Source of the DNA: Oceanobacillus profundus
Lineage (GTDB): Bacteria > Bacillota > Bacilli > Bacillales > Amphibacillaceae
Direction of reading: 5' to 3'
Assembly (NCBI RefSeq): GCF_003515705.1
Contig: NZ_QWEH01000002.1
Coordinates: 124,001 to 188,000, forward strand
Length of the DNA stretch: 64,000 nucleotides
The notes under the pieces were generated by a model. That model ran no database searches, was not told where the DNA came from, and saw nothing but the letters and a program-made list of their open reading frames with translations. Below, in pieces: positions 54,900 to 62,896 of the stretch (position 1 is its first letter; each line of letters begins with the position of its first letter). The translations under genes were made by a program, and so were the position numbers.

Positions 54900-56268
54900 C
54901 CTTAAACCCAATCTAAAAGTAACACTTAAACAGCACAAACGTTCCCTTTTGTGATATAATTTAAGCAGGAGGTGTATAACGTGCAAACGATCACACTTAA
55001 GCTGGAGCTACAAAAACCGACAAAAGAGAAAATGGCAATGTACCAAAAAATGACAGCGATTAATACCGCTTTTTCAAATTGGTTGTTGCATTTTGATGGA
55101 CTTCAAACAGCTACTTCGAAAGTATTTAAACACTTTTCAGATAAGCCATTTCCTGCAGCTGTTGTCAATCAAACGATTCAAACAGTAAAATCGAAAAAGA
55201 AAAAACAGAAAACGAAAACTTTTCGCCGTATGTGGTGTGGATTCAATAATCAAAACTTTAAGGTTGAGAGAGAAAACAGATTATATAAAGTCTCTTTTCC
55301 AACACAAGAAAAGCGGATTGGTGTGCCAGTTGTCTGTAAAGACCATCAAAAGCCATGGCTTGACAAACTTTTGTCTAGTGAGGTTAAACAAGGCACTACA
55401 GAGCTTTTTGAAAAAAGAGGGCGGTGGTTTGTCGCAATCAGCTTTTCTTTTGAAGTAGAACAAAAGCAAGCCGATCAAGCTCAAGCCAAAACCATGGGCA
55501 TTGACATCGGAATGCGCCAGCTTGCCACCTGTTCTATTGGGACGACTTCTATCTTTTTCCCAGGGAAGGAACTCGGATATCGAAGAAGACGTTTCGCTTC
55601 CCGTAGGCGAAAACTTGGCAGCTTGAAGAAGCTTGAAGCTATCCGTAAATCGAAAAACAAAGAATCCGACTGGGTGAAGGAAACAAACCATAAGATAAGC
55701 CGTCAAATTATCAGATTCGCATTGGATAACGGTGTTCATCTAATTCGAATGGAAGATTTGACAGGTATCCGGCATTTCAGAAAATCAAAAAAAGAAGCAG
55801 GTCGAACTTTGCATCGCTGGTCCCATTATCAATTGCAACAGTTTATTGCATACAAGGCACAAATGGCAGGGCTCTTGGTTGAGTATGTGAATCCAACCTA
55901 CACCTCCCAAATGTGCAAATGTGGACATGTTGACAAGCGAAATCGGGATAGAAATGCTTTTTGTTGTAGGAAGTGTGGCTACCGAAGCCATGCAGATATA
56001 AATGCCGCCATAAATATTTCGAAAGCAGTGAGCGGACTATCCGAGGAGAAATCTAAAAAGAATTAGTGTCGTGGTAATAGTGACACCGCCTGTTTTGGTA
56101 CACGCCTATCAAAGATGGGTGGAACGAAACAGGGCGGGGCAATGAGATGCCCCTTAACTTGCAGGCTGTTCAAAAACAGAAATGGATTGCGAACGGTAAG
56201 TCATGCAAGAATCCCACTCGTTAAACCTCTAGGTATAGAGCTAGCGGCTTTAGCCTTGGGAGTCTCAA
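54900..56268 (+). mobile_element. IS605-type element with tnpB only (orphan TnpB)
   Basis: The unit holds a tnpB gene and a downstream hairpin-rich segment ending GGGAGTCTCAA, which resembles the right end of IS200/IS605 elements. No tnpA gene is present on either side. The left end is not certain; 54900 is an estimate. Such tnpB-only units move only if a TnpA acts in trans. Confidence 0.6.
54981..56066 (+). CDS. tnpB: TnpB RNA-guided endonuclease
   Basis: A 361-residue TnpB with all three RuvC residues: D175 (GIDIGMRQLA), E258 (RMEDLTGI) and D339 (SHADINAA). A helical basic N-terminal half and an arginine-rich stretch (YRRRRFASRRRKLGSL) precede them. The zinc knuckle is unusual: the first half reads CKC rather than CxxC (MCKCGHVD), the second is CRKC. 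TnpB nucleases cut DNA guided by an RNA from the element's right end. GTG at 54981 follows AGGAGG. Probably active if the odd knuckle is tolerated. Confidence 0.92.
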   Translation: MQTITLKLELQKPTKEKMAMYQKMTAINTAFSNWLLHFDGLQTATSKVFKHFSDKPFPAAVVNQTIQTVKSKKKKQKTKTFRRMWCGFNNQNFKVERENRLYKVSFPTQEKRIGVPVVCKDHQKPWLDKLLSSEVKQGTTELFEKRGRWFVAISFSFEVEQKQADQAQAKTMGIDIGMRQLATCSIGTTSIFFPGKELGYRRRRFASRRRKLGSLKKLEAIRKSKNKESDWVKETNHKISRQIIRFALDNGVHLIRMEDLTGIRHFRKSKKEAGRTLHRWSHYQLQQFIAYKAQMAGLLVEYVNPTYTSQMCKCGHVDKRNRDRNAFCCRKCGYRSHADINAAINISKAVSGLSEEKSKKN

Positions 56269-56284
56269 ATAATGGTTTACAATG
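56060..56284 (+). ncRNA. candidate omega-RNA (reRNA) of TnpB
   Basis: Directly behind tnpB: CCGCCTGTTT (56086) pairs with AAACAGGGCGG (56127), GGGGC (56136) with GCCCC (56149), and, nearer the end, CTCTAGGTATAGAG and GGCTTTAGCC hairpins inside ATCCCA...TGGGAG. The element end is GTCTCAA at about 56268. By analogy with ISDra2, the next about 16 nt of flanking DNA (56269-56284) would serve as guide. Confidence 0.5.
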
Positions 56285-56457
56285 AAGGAAAGTGTTTGTC
56301 ATGAATTTTATGTTTTGAATAATATAGTATAGTAGACTGTTACTGAAAGTAATTTTATTTTATGATAAAATTTATTTTGTATATTTCCTGTTATTAACCA
56401 TAATGACTTAACAATAAGTGTTCGTAATGTTGACGATAAAAGAGAGGAAGATGACCA

Positions 56458-57213
56458 ATGATTACACGAAAAAGTAAACGTGAGATTGAGCAAATGCAAG
56501 CTGCTGGTGATGTGCTTGTTGCGTGTCATAAAGCGATAGCTGATATGATAAAACCTGGGGTTACAACCATGGAGATTAATGATTTTGTAGAAAAGTTTCT
56601 ATCTGAACGGGGAGCGACACCTGAGCAGAAAGGATATAACGGCTATCCGTATGCAATTTGTGCATCAATTAATGATGAGATATGTCATGGCTTCCCGAGA
56701 GAAGAAAAATTGCAAGATGGTGATATTGTTACAATAGATATGGTTGTGAATCTTAACGGTGGGCTAGCCGATTCAGCATGGACGTATGCAGTTGGAGAAG
56801 TTGATGGGGTAGGAAAACGCCTCATGGATGTCACGAAAACAGCTCTGTATAAAGGGCTTGAACAAGCCCAGGTAGGTAAGCGTATTGGAGATATTGGCCA
56901 TGCTATTCAAACCTATGCAGAAGGAGAAGGCTTTTCTGTTGTTCGTGATTTCACTGGGCATGGAATTGGACCGACGATTCATGAAGATCCGCATATCCCG
57001 CATTTCGGCTTGCCTAATAAAGGATTGCGTCTTAAAGAGGGTATGGTGATCACAATCGAACCGATGATTAATGAAGGAAGCTGGGAAAGTCAAATGGATG
57101 AAAATAACTGGACAGCACGAACTATTGATAAAGGACGCTCAGCACAGTATGAGCATACAATTGTAATTACAAAGGATGGACCACTTTTAACGACGGATCA
57201 AGACAAGGAATAA
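56458..57213 (+). CDS. map: methionine aminopeptidase, type I
   Basis: A 251-residue enzyme removing the first methionine from new proteins. Metal ligands and motifs: DMVVNLNGGLADSAW (Asp pair), GHGIGPTIHEDP (His), TIEPMI (Glu) and QYEHTIV (Glu). It lacks the N-terminal SH3-like extension of the larger type. GAGGAAG lies before the ATG. The essential map of Bacillus lies in the ribosomal cluster, so this may be the YflG-like second copy. Confidence 0.93.
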   Translation: MITRKSKREIEQMQAAGDVLVACHKAIADMIKPGVTTMEINDFVEKFLSERGATPEQKGYNGYPYAICASINDEICHGFPREEKLQDGDIVTIDMVVNLNGGLADSAWTYAVGEVDGVGKRLMDVTKTALYKGLEQAQVGKRIGDIGHAIQTYAEGEGFSVVRDFTGHGIGPTIHEDPHIPHFGLPNKGLRLKEGMVITIEPMINEGSWESQMDENNWTARTIDKGRSAQYEHTIVITKDGPLLTTDQDKE

Positions 57214-57240
57214 TAGTACGTTACGGGGAGACGATTGTCT

Positions 57241-58002
57241 ATGCGTGTTGTATCAATCTGTCCGAGCAATACGGAAGTTTTAGCATATTTGGGAAAACTT
57301 GATGTGTTAGTTGGTGTAGACGATTATTCAGACTGGCCGAAGAGGGTATTGGATTTACCGAAAGTTGGGCCGGATCTTTCCATCGATATGGACAAAGTAG
57401 AAGCATTGCAGCCAGACCTCATACTAGCTTCTTTAAGTGTTCCTGGAATGGAAAAGAATATCGAGGAGCTAGATGCTAGAAAGCTCTCTTATATTATTTT
57501 GAATCCGAATTCTTTAGAAGAAATAGCAAATGATATTCGAGTAGTTGGAGAAGCTCTAAATGCTAAATCACTTGGAGATGTGAAAGCTCACGAATTCCTT
57601 GCTGAAGTGAAGGCTTATAAAGAAAAGGCACTCGAACAAGAACATAAACCAACCTTATATTGGGAATGGTGGCCAAAACCAGTTTTTACTCCGGGATATG
57701 TAAATTGGCTTACAGAAATAAGTCAATTGGCAGGAGCAGCAAACATTTTCGCAACGGAACATGTTGCTAGTTATCAAACAAATTGGGATGAAGTAAAAAA
57801 AAGAGATCCAGATCATATTTGTATGGTTTGGGTAGGAATAAAAGAAGATAAGATGCGACCTGAATTAGTAAAAAAGCGACCAGGCTGGAATGAAATGAAA
57901 GCAATTCGAAATAACAATATTCATGTTTTAGAAGAATCGCTCTTTTGCAGACCGTCACCAAGGTTGCTTGAAGGCTTAAGAAAGTTATCAAAAATAATAT
58001 GA
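57241..58002 (+). CDS. BtuF-like cobalamin-binding domain protein without signal peptide
   Basis: A 253-residue protein with the periplasmic-binding fold of BtuF/FhuD (RVVSICPSNTEVLAYLG, VGVDDYSDWP, LQPDLILASLSVPG, WEWWPKPVFTPGYVNWL). Close relatives are annotated as cobalamin-binding proteins. The absence of any signal or lipobox means it is cytosolic, so it cannot be an ordinary ABC binding protein, and no permease lies nearby. ATG at 57241 follows GGGGAG; TTG at 57235 is the alternative. Confidence 0.78.
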   Translation: MRVVSICPSNTEVLAYLGKLDVLVGVDDYSDWPKRVLDLPKVGPDLSIDMDKVEALQPDLILASLSVPGMEKNIEELDARKLSYIILNPNSLEEIANDIRVVGEALNAKSLGDVKAHEFLAEVKAYKEKALEQEHKPTLYWEWWPKPVFTPGYVNWLTEISQLAGAANIFATEHVASYQTNWDEVKKRDPDHICMVWVGIKEDKMRPELVKKRPGWNEMKAIRNNNIHVLEESLFCRPSPRLLEGLRKLSKII

Positions 58003-58042
58003 GGCTTTTCCTTATCGGGAAAGCCTCATATTATTGTTTTTG
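57993..58042 (+). terminator. terminator of the BtuF-like gene
   Basis: AATAATATGAGGCTT pairs with AAGCCTCATATTATT, with an inner TTCC/GGGAA extension, then GTTTTT. Confidence 0.85.
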
Positions 58043-58100
58043 AGGATAGGTAACTATAAAAATTTGAATGCTGTGGATTACATATTTACCGAAACAGCCA

Positions 58101-58131
58101 TGTCCAGCTTTGGCGCCACGCGCTTTTGTTC
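58101..58131 (+). repeat. short copy of the intergenic repeat seen at 40324
   Basis: TGTCCAGCTTTGGCGCC followed by ACGCGCTTTTGTTC. It keeps the start (CCAGCT) and end (GCGCTTTTGTT) of the 40.3-kb element with the middle missing. Confidence 0.4.
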
Positions 58132-58151
58132 AATCGAAACACATTAGTAAC

Positions 58152-59522
58152 TTATTTTTTCAATGTTGCCGTTTTTGCTCCGAATAAAACCGTAATAACA
58201 GGGCTGAGCAGGCAGAAAAATGCGAATGGCAAATAATCTAGTACAGGTACATCTAGTACATCTGCAATAAATACACCACAAACACTCCAAGGAACGAGTG
58301 GATTAATCACGGTTCCTGCATCCTCCAGAGATCTAGAAAGAGCCTTTTTAGTTAGACCAGCTTTTTCATATACCGTTTTAAATGTTTCTCCAGTAAGTAG
58401 AATGGATAAATATTGTTCGCCAATTAGGACGTTGACACCAATTGCTGTAGCAGCAGTTGCTGCGATAATGGAACGTGCTTTTCGTAATTTTTCCTGAAAA
58501 GTGGCTAGCATCGTAGGAATAATCCCTGTTACAAATAATAGGCCACCAAAGCTTAAAGCTAAAATAACGAGTGAAATCGTGAAGAGCATACTGTTTATAC
58601 CGCCTTTGGAAAGCAACTCATTAACCGGTTCAAAATTTGTAGTCCCAGTATAACCATTAAACCAATACGCCCAAATTTCTGACCAAGTATGGTCACTTGT
58701 TATTCTTGCTATAAATGTTGCCACCAAACTGCTTACAGTTAAGGCAATAAAAGCCTGGACTTTAATAATTGTGCAAATAACGAGAACGATCAATGGAATC
58801 CATGATAACCAATGAATTAATCCAGAAGCTTGTAATGCTTCACGGTAGGATACGATACTTTGTAGAGACGTATTTTGTTCTGGCGATATTAAAACAAATA
58901 AAATTAACGAAATGATAAAAGCTGGTATCGTTGTTAAACTAATATGCTTTATATGGTCAAATAAATCTACTCCAACGATAGTTGAAGCAAGATTGGTTGT
59001 ATCAGATAGCGGCGACATTTTATCCCCAAAGAAAGCACCAGAAACGATTGCACCTGCTGTAATTGCTAAGGAAGCTTCCATTGCACCTGCCATTCCAATA
59101 AAGGCGACGCCAACAGTTGCAGTCGTCGTTAAGGAACTACCTAGTGTTACGCCTATAATCGCAGTAACAGCAAAGACAATTCCATAAAACCAAGTTCCGC
59201 CAATGATTGTGAAGCCAGCATTGATTAGTGCTGGGATGGTCCCGCTAACCATCCAACTGCTAATTAGAATCCCAATAAGGAAGAATAAGAAAATAGCTCC
59301 CATACCTGATTGTGCTCCTGAAATCATGGCATCTTGTAGTTCTTTAAAAGTGATACGTTTAAATAAACCGTATGCAACAAGTATAAAAATCCCGAGTAAA
59401 ATAGGTATATGTGGCACAGCTTCTAATCCAATGATAAAGTAGCTGATTAAACCGATAATCAGTAAAAAAAAGAAAATTGCTTCGATAAATGAAGGTTGAT
59501 GCTTTGGGTTAATTGGAATCAT
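58152..59522 (-). CDS. NhaC family Na+/H+ antiporter-type transporter (T-box controlled)
   Basis: A 456-residue protein with about 11-12 membrane segments, of the NhaC/MleN-like family (FLIGILISSWMVSGTIPALI, TLGSSLTTTATVGVAF, SGAFFGDKMSPLSDTTNLA). Members exchange Na+ for H+, or couple these to substrates such as malate/lactate; the T-box upstream points to an amino-acid substrate, perhaps tyrosine. ATG at 59522 follows AAAAGGAG. The substrate is inferred only from its regulation. Confidence 0.88.
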   Translation of the reverse strand: MIPINPKHQPSFIEAIFFFLLIIGLISYFIIGLEAVPHIPILLGIFILVAYGLFKRITFKELQDAMISGAQSGMGAIFLFFLIGILISSWMVSGTIPALINAGFTIIGGTWFYGIVFAVTAIIGVTLGSSLTTTATVGVAFIGMAGAMEASLAITAGAIVSGAFFGDKMSPLSDTTNLASTIVGVDLFDHIKHISLTTIPAFIISLILFVLISPEQNTSLQSIVSYREALQASGLIHWLSWIPLIVLVICTIIKVQAFIALTVSSLVATFIARITSDHTWSEIWAYWFNGYTGTTNFEPVNELLSKGGINSMLFTISLVILALSFGGLLFVTGIIPTMLATFQEKLRKARSIIAATAATAIGVNVLIGEQYLSILLTGETFKTVYEKAGLTKKALSRSLEDAGTVINPLVPWSVCGVFIADVLDVPVLDYLPFAFFCLLSPVITVLFGAKTATLKK

Positions 59523-59576
59523 GATGTTTACTCCTTTTGAAGATATTAAAAAACTTGGTCTGTGGCTGTTACCAAA

Positions 59577-59835
59577 TACAAAAAAGCTCCGTCCCCTAAA
59601 AAAGGGACGAAGCTATACTCCGCGTTACCACCCTGATTGGTGAAATACAATTCACCCGCTCATTGTATGCAATCCTTTGAATAGTTCATGCTAACATTCA
59701 GCATATATCTAGACAGGATTTGTAATTCAACTATTTTCCGCCAAAGCTTGCACCAACCGCTTTGTCTCTATTCTTTGCTAAAAAATAATCTACTTCGAAT
59801 CCCTAGGATAAATTGCGTAATTCAATTATGTAATA
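59577..59835 (-). promoter_or_regulatory. T-box leader of the NhaC gene
   Basis: On the minus strand the leader carries the T-box antiterminator signature AGGGTGGTAACGCG (59634-59621) and a terminator AGCTTCGTCCC/GGGGACGGAGCT with a U run (to about 59577). Stem I is closed by CTAGGGATT pairing with AATCC...CTAG; its loop holds AGUAGA on one side and GAAUUACAAAUCC on the other. The specifier is UAC (Tyr, 59724-59722) or, one base earlier, UUA (Leu). The adenine after UAC fits the usual purine rule, so Tyr is favoured. Confidence 0.88.
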
Positions 59836-59838
59836 TTG

Positions 59839-59868
59839 ACTATACATGCTCCAATCTTCTTTTGTCAA
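59839..59868 (-). promoter_or_regulatory. promoter of the T-box/NhaC transcript
   Basis: TTGACA (59868-59863), an 18-bp spacer and TATAGT (59844-59839) on the minus strand. The gap from here to azlC (59885-60103) shows no further element. Confidence 0.75.
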
Positions 59869-60103
59869 CACCTCCTATAAGATAGAATCCTTCCATTTTA
59901 GGAAATATTCAGTTATACTATAAAGAATTTTATATGCGTTACCAGGCTGTAATTCCCATCACCACGAAGATCGAGAGCAAAAACAAGAGAAAGGGGAGGA
60001 AGACACTATATTCTGCCTTAGCTTTATTATGTTTTATCGACTAGCAATAGAGTACTGCTAAAAGAGGAAGTTTTATTTTACTTGAGGAGGCTTGTGAGAC
60101 ATT

Positions 60104-60826
60104 GTGTTAAAAGAAGAACAACATTCGTATACTTCTATACATATGATTCGAAAAGGGTTTGCAACAGGGTTTCCAATAATTCTTGGTTATTTGCCAGTTG
60201 CGATTACATATGGAGTTCTAGCCAAGCAAGCAGGGATGTCATTAACAGAATTAACATTGATGAGTGCTTTGGTCTATGCAGGTGCCAGTCAGTTTATGGC
60301 AGTGAATATGTTTGCGGTTGGAACAGGAGCATTGGAAATTATTATTGCAACCTTTGTCCTGAATTTCCGGCATTTTGTTATGAGTTTATCTTTTATGAAT
60401 CAGCTCAAAAAAATTAAACTAAAATGGAAAATTCCATTAGCTTTCGGATTGACCGATGAATCGTTTGCAGTCTCTGCAATGAATTCGAAAGAAGCAAGCA
60501 TGAAAAAGGGTGCTTTATTCTATGGCACGATTCTTGCTAGCGCATATTTATCATGGGTTTTTGGTTCTCTGCTTGGTGGTATGCTTGGAGATATCATACC
60601 CCAAAAACTTAGTCAAAGTATGGGGATCGCATTGTATGCCATGTTTATTGGACTGCTCATTCCATCTATTAAACAGGAAACAAGAATAGCTGCGATTGCA
60701 ATTGTAGCAATGCTAGTCAACGCAGGATTTGTTCAGCTGGGGATGAGTACTGGTTGGGCAATCGTTGCTGGAACGATTATTGGTGGGTTTAGTGGCATTT
60801 ATTTCCTAGGGGAGGAACGCACATGA
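60104..60826 (+). CDS. azlC: AzlC family branched-chain amino acid exporter subunit
   Basis: A 240-residue membrane protein of the AzlC family (LGYLPVAITYGVLAKQAG, SALVYAGASQFMAV, FVLNFRHFVMSLSF, AFGLTDESFAV). With AzlD it exports branched-chain amino acids or related compounds. GTG start; a GAGGAGG lies 13 nt upstream, somewhat far. It overlaps azlD by 4 nt. Confidence 0.92.
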   Translation: MLKEEQHSYTSIHMIRKGFATGFPIILGYLPVAITYGVLAKQAGMSLTELTLMSALVYAGASQFMAVNMFAVGTGALEIIIATFVLNFRHFVMSLSFMNQLKKIKLKWKIPLAFGLTDESFAVSAMNSKEASMKKGALFYGTILASAYLSWVFGSLLGGMLGDIIPQKLSQSMGIALYAMFIGLLIPSIKQETRIAAIAIVAMLVNAGFVQLGMSTGWAIVAGTIIGGFSGIYFLGEERT

Positions 60827-61116
60827 TTATTTTGATGATTATTGGGATGTCATTAGCCACAATGCTGCCAAGGGTTATTCCTGCTGTTATCATTGAAAAA
60901 ATGCAGTTTCGTCCTTGGATTAATAAGTGGTTGAGTGCAATACCATATGCAGCACTAGGAGCTTTAATTTTTCCTGGTATTATGTCTGTTAAACCAGAAG
61001 AGCCTCATCATGGAATGATAGGTGGACTTGTGGCAGTTGTTCTGGCATACTTTGGATTAAATATTATTTTAGTTGTCTTAGGAGCAATTCTTACTGTTTT
61101 TTTATTATCATTTTAA
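60823..61116 (+). CDS. azlD: AzlD family exporter subunit
   Basis: A 97-residue small membrane protein with three to four spans (LATMLPRVIPAVII, WLSAIPYAALGALIFPGI, MIGGLVAVVLAYFGLN). It is the partner of AzlC, with an ATGA overlap and a GGGGAGG in the end of azlC as ribosome site. Confidence 0.92.
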   Translation: MIILMIIGMSLATMLPRVIPAVIIEKMQFRPWINKWLSAIPYAALGALIFPGIMSVKPEEPHHGMIGGLVAVVLAYFGLNIILVVLGAILTVFLLSF

Positions 61117-61140
61117 AAAAGCTCCTGATCAACAATCAAA

Positions 61141-61176
61141 AAATAGGCTTAGCGATGATTTGCTAAAGCCTATTTT
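61141..61176. terminator. terminator between azlD and the CDF gene
   Basis: AAATAGGCTTAGC (61141) pairs with GCTAAAGCCTATTT (61162), followed by T on the plus strand. The 3' arm covers the stop codon of the minus-strand CDF gene, so it may serve both. Confidence 0.7.
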
Positions 61177-62042
61177 CCTCCATATGGTTCAATATGGATA
61201 TGCGCATGTGTGATGCGATGCTTTTTAAATAAATAGTCTTCAATTCTTTCCGTAATGCGGTGACTTTCTGCTACATTCAAAGTTGGGTCAACTAAAATGG
61301 TGATCTCAATTAATGCTTGATTACCATGGACTCTCCCTTTGACATCAACGACTTCTATAACCTCAGGTACTTTGATAATGCTTTTCTTAATCATTTCCAG
61401 CTGTTCTTCATCGAATCCATCTGTTAGTGTGTGTGTGGCATCTTTAAAGATATCCCATGCTGTTTTACAAATAATAATTCCGACGACCATTCCAGCTAAT
61501 GGATCGAGCCAGAAAAGCCCAAACTGTGCCCCGCAAATACCGATAAATGCCCCAATACTTACAAGCGCATCTGAACGATTATCCTGTGCAGCAGCGTTTA
61601 ATGAGCTGCTCTCAATTCTTTTAGCAAGTTTAGCATTATAGCGATATACAAATAACATAACAACTGCAGAACCTAAAGCGGTCCATGCTGTTAACATGCT
61701 TGGCTGTGAAGCTTCAGCGGCAGCCATACTTTTCAATGTATCGTATATCACTTGTACGCCAATAAACATCATGATAAAAGCTGCAAATAATGCTGCAACG
61801 GTTTCAGCCCGGTAATGCCCATAGCGATGATCCTTATCTGGCGGCTTTCTTGATATTTTTAGGCCGATTAACACAGCAACAGAAGCAATTACATCCGTAA
61901 TATTATTTAATCCATCTGCATAAAGGGCAGCAGAGTCTCCAATTGTAGCGATATATAATTTAATAATGGCAAGCGTAATATACGCAAAAATGCTTAGCCA
62001 TGCGCCTTTTTCTCCCATTTTCAGGTTTTCTGAATGATTCAT
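61170..62042 (-). CDS. cation diffusion facilitator (CDF) transporter
   Basis: A 290-residue CDF protein: six membrane spans then a C-terminal metal-binding domain (VIEVVDVKGRVHGNQALIEITI, in part). The transport-site acids lie in YADGLNNITD and again in DNRSDALVS. Such proteins export divalent metals (Zn, Mn, Fe or Co) in exchange for protons. The ATG at 62042 follows GGAGG; the GTG at 62057 does not. Metal not predictable; Mn/Zn is common. Confidence 0.9.
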   Translation of the reverse strand: MNHSENLKMGEKGAWLSIFAYITLAIIKLYIATIGDSAALYADGLNNITDVIASVAVLIGLKISRKPPDKDHRYGHYRAETVAALFAAFIMMFIGVQVIYDTLKSMAAAEASQPSMLTAWTALGSAVVMLFVYRYNAKLAKRIESSSLNAAAQDNRSDALVSIGAFIGICGAQFGLFWLDPLAGMVVGIIICKTAWDIFKDATHTLTDGFDEEQLEMIKKSIIKVPEVIEVVDVKGRVHGNQALIEITILVDPTLNVAESHRITERIEDYLFKKHRITHAHIHIEPYGGK

Positions 62043-62057
62043 CCTAAATGCCTCCAC

Positions 62058-62471
62058 ATTTAATTGTTTCCATTTTTATATAGCTTTAACAGTCTATCAG
62101 AGCAAGACAAGGTGGGTCTAGAGAAACATTCAAGACCCTGGTTATATGTATTGAAGGGTGTGAAGGATGTTTACAGAGGGAAAAATTAGAAACGAAAGTG
62201 GAAGTGTCCTTACAGAATACAAAATGCGATGTCCGATTATGCGTCTGTATTGTGGGATGATTTGACCATGTGAACATGCTTAGCTTATGTAGGAAATGTT
62301 AAGGTAACATATTCCTTATGCCGACATTAGGTTTTAGCTAAGATTTAGTCGCAACTAGGTTACAACAGCATTTAAGTTTTTGTACCAAATCGCCTAAAAA
62401 AGTTGTTTTTAGTTGAAATTATTCTAAAAATTTAGGATAATAATAAAAAGGGAACAAAGGGGGCATGTTCC
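62058..62471. other. intergenic stretch without a supported gene
   Basis: About 410 nt. A 32-codon frame at 62167-62265 has no proper ribosome site and is not accepted. No RNA fold or repeat was recognised. Confidence 0.4.
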
Positions 62472-62705
62472 ATGAAGAAGGAAAAAATAGTATATCGATT
62501 TTATCGCTATGAAGGTGAAAAGCTACAAGCAAAAAGAGAAATACCTTATGAATTAAGACTCTTTTCCCGATTGATTTTGGATGAGCTTTGTTTTAACTGG
62601 AATAAAAATCGATTAGAAGAAGACATCAATAGCTCCATTGAGAAAGGTAATAAAGAGGAATTTCTTAAAGCAAGTGAATCATACAGACACTTTATATGGG
62701 AGTAA
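62472..62705 (+). CDS. small IDEAL-domain-like protein
   Basis: A 77-residue acidic/basic soluble protein. The C-terminal part LEEDINSSIEKGNKEEFLKASE with SYRHFIWE has the spacing of the IDEAL domain (a short helix-loop motif of Bacillus proteins), though the name-giving residues differ. Function unknown. AAAGGGGG lies before the ATG; a terminator follows. Confidence 0.6.
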   Translation: MKKEKIVYRFYRYEGEKLQAKREIPYELRLFSRLILDELCFNWNKNRLEEDINSSIEKGNKEEFLKASESYRHFIWE

Positions 62706-62712
62706 CAATACC

Positions 62713-62741
62713 AAGTCTTACCGTTATGGTGAGGCTTTTTC
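62713..62741 (+). terminator. terminator of the IDEAL-like gene
   Basis: AAGTCTTACC pairs (with G-U pairs) with GGTGAGGCTTTT, followed by T. Confidence 0.65.
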
Positions 62742-62896
62742 TTGCTGCTTCATTATAAAAATTCTTCTAAAGCTTTGGCTAACCTAGTTTTGGGAGCCTT
62801 TACTTTATTCCTACATATATTATTTTTGTAAATTTTACAATGTTGTTATTTCCAAACAGGAAAAGTTTGGTATGCTAACAAAAGGGGTGAAAATTG

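Noticed and set aside
54767-54980. A tnpA gene or clear left end for the TnpB element
   Set aside because: No Y1-transposase motif on either strand and no hairpin that can be fixed as the left end.
62167-62265. A 32-codon frame starting MFTEGKIRNE
   Set aside because: AAGG overlaps the start codon region, so spacing is wrong, and no context supports it.
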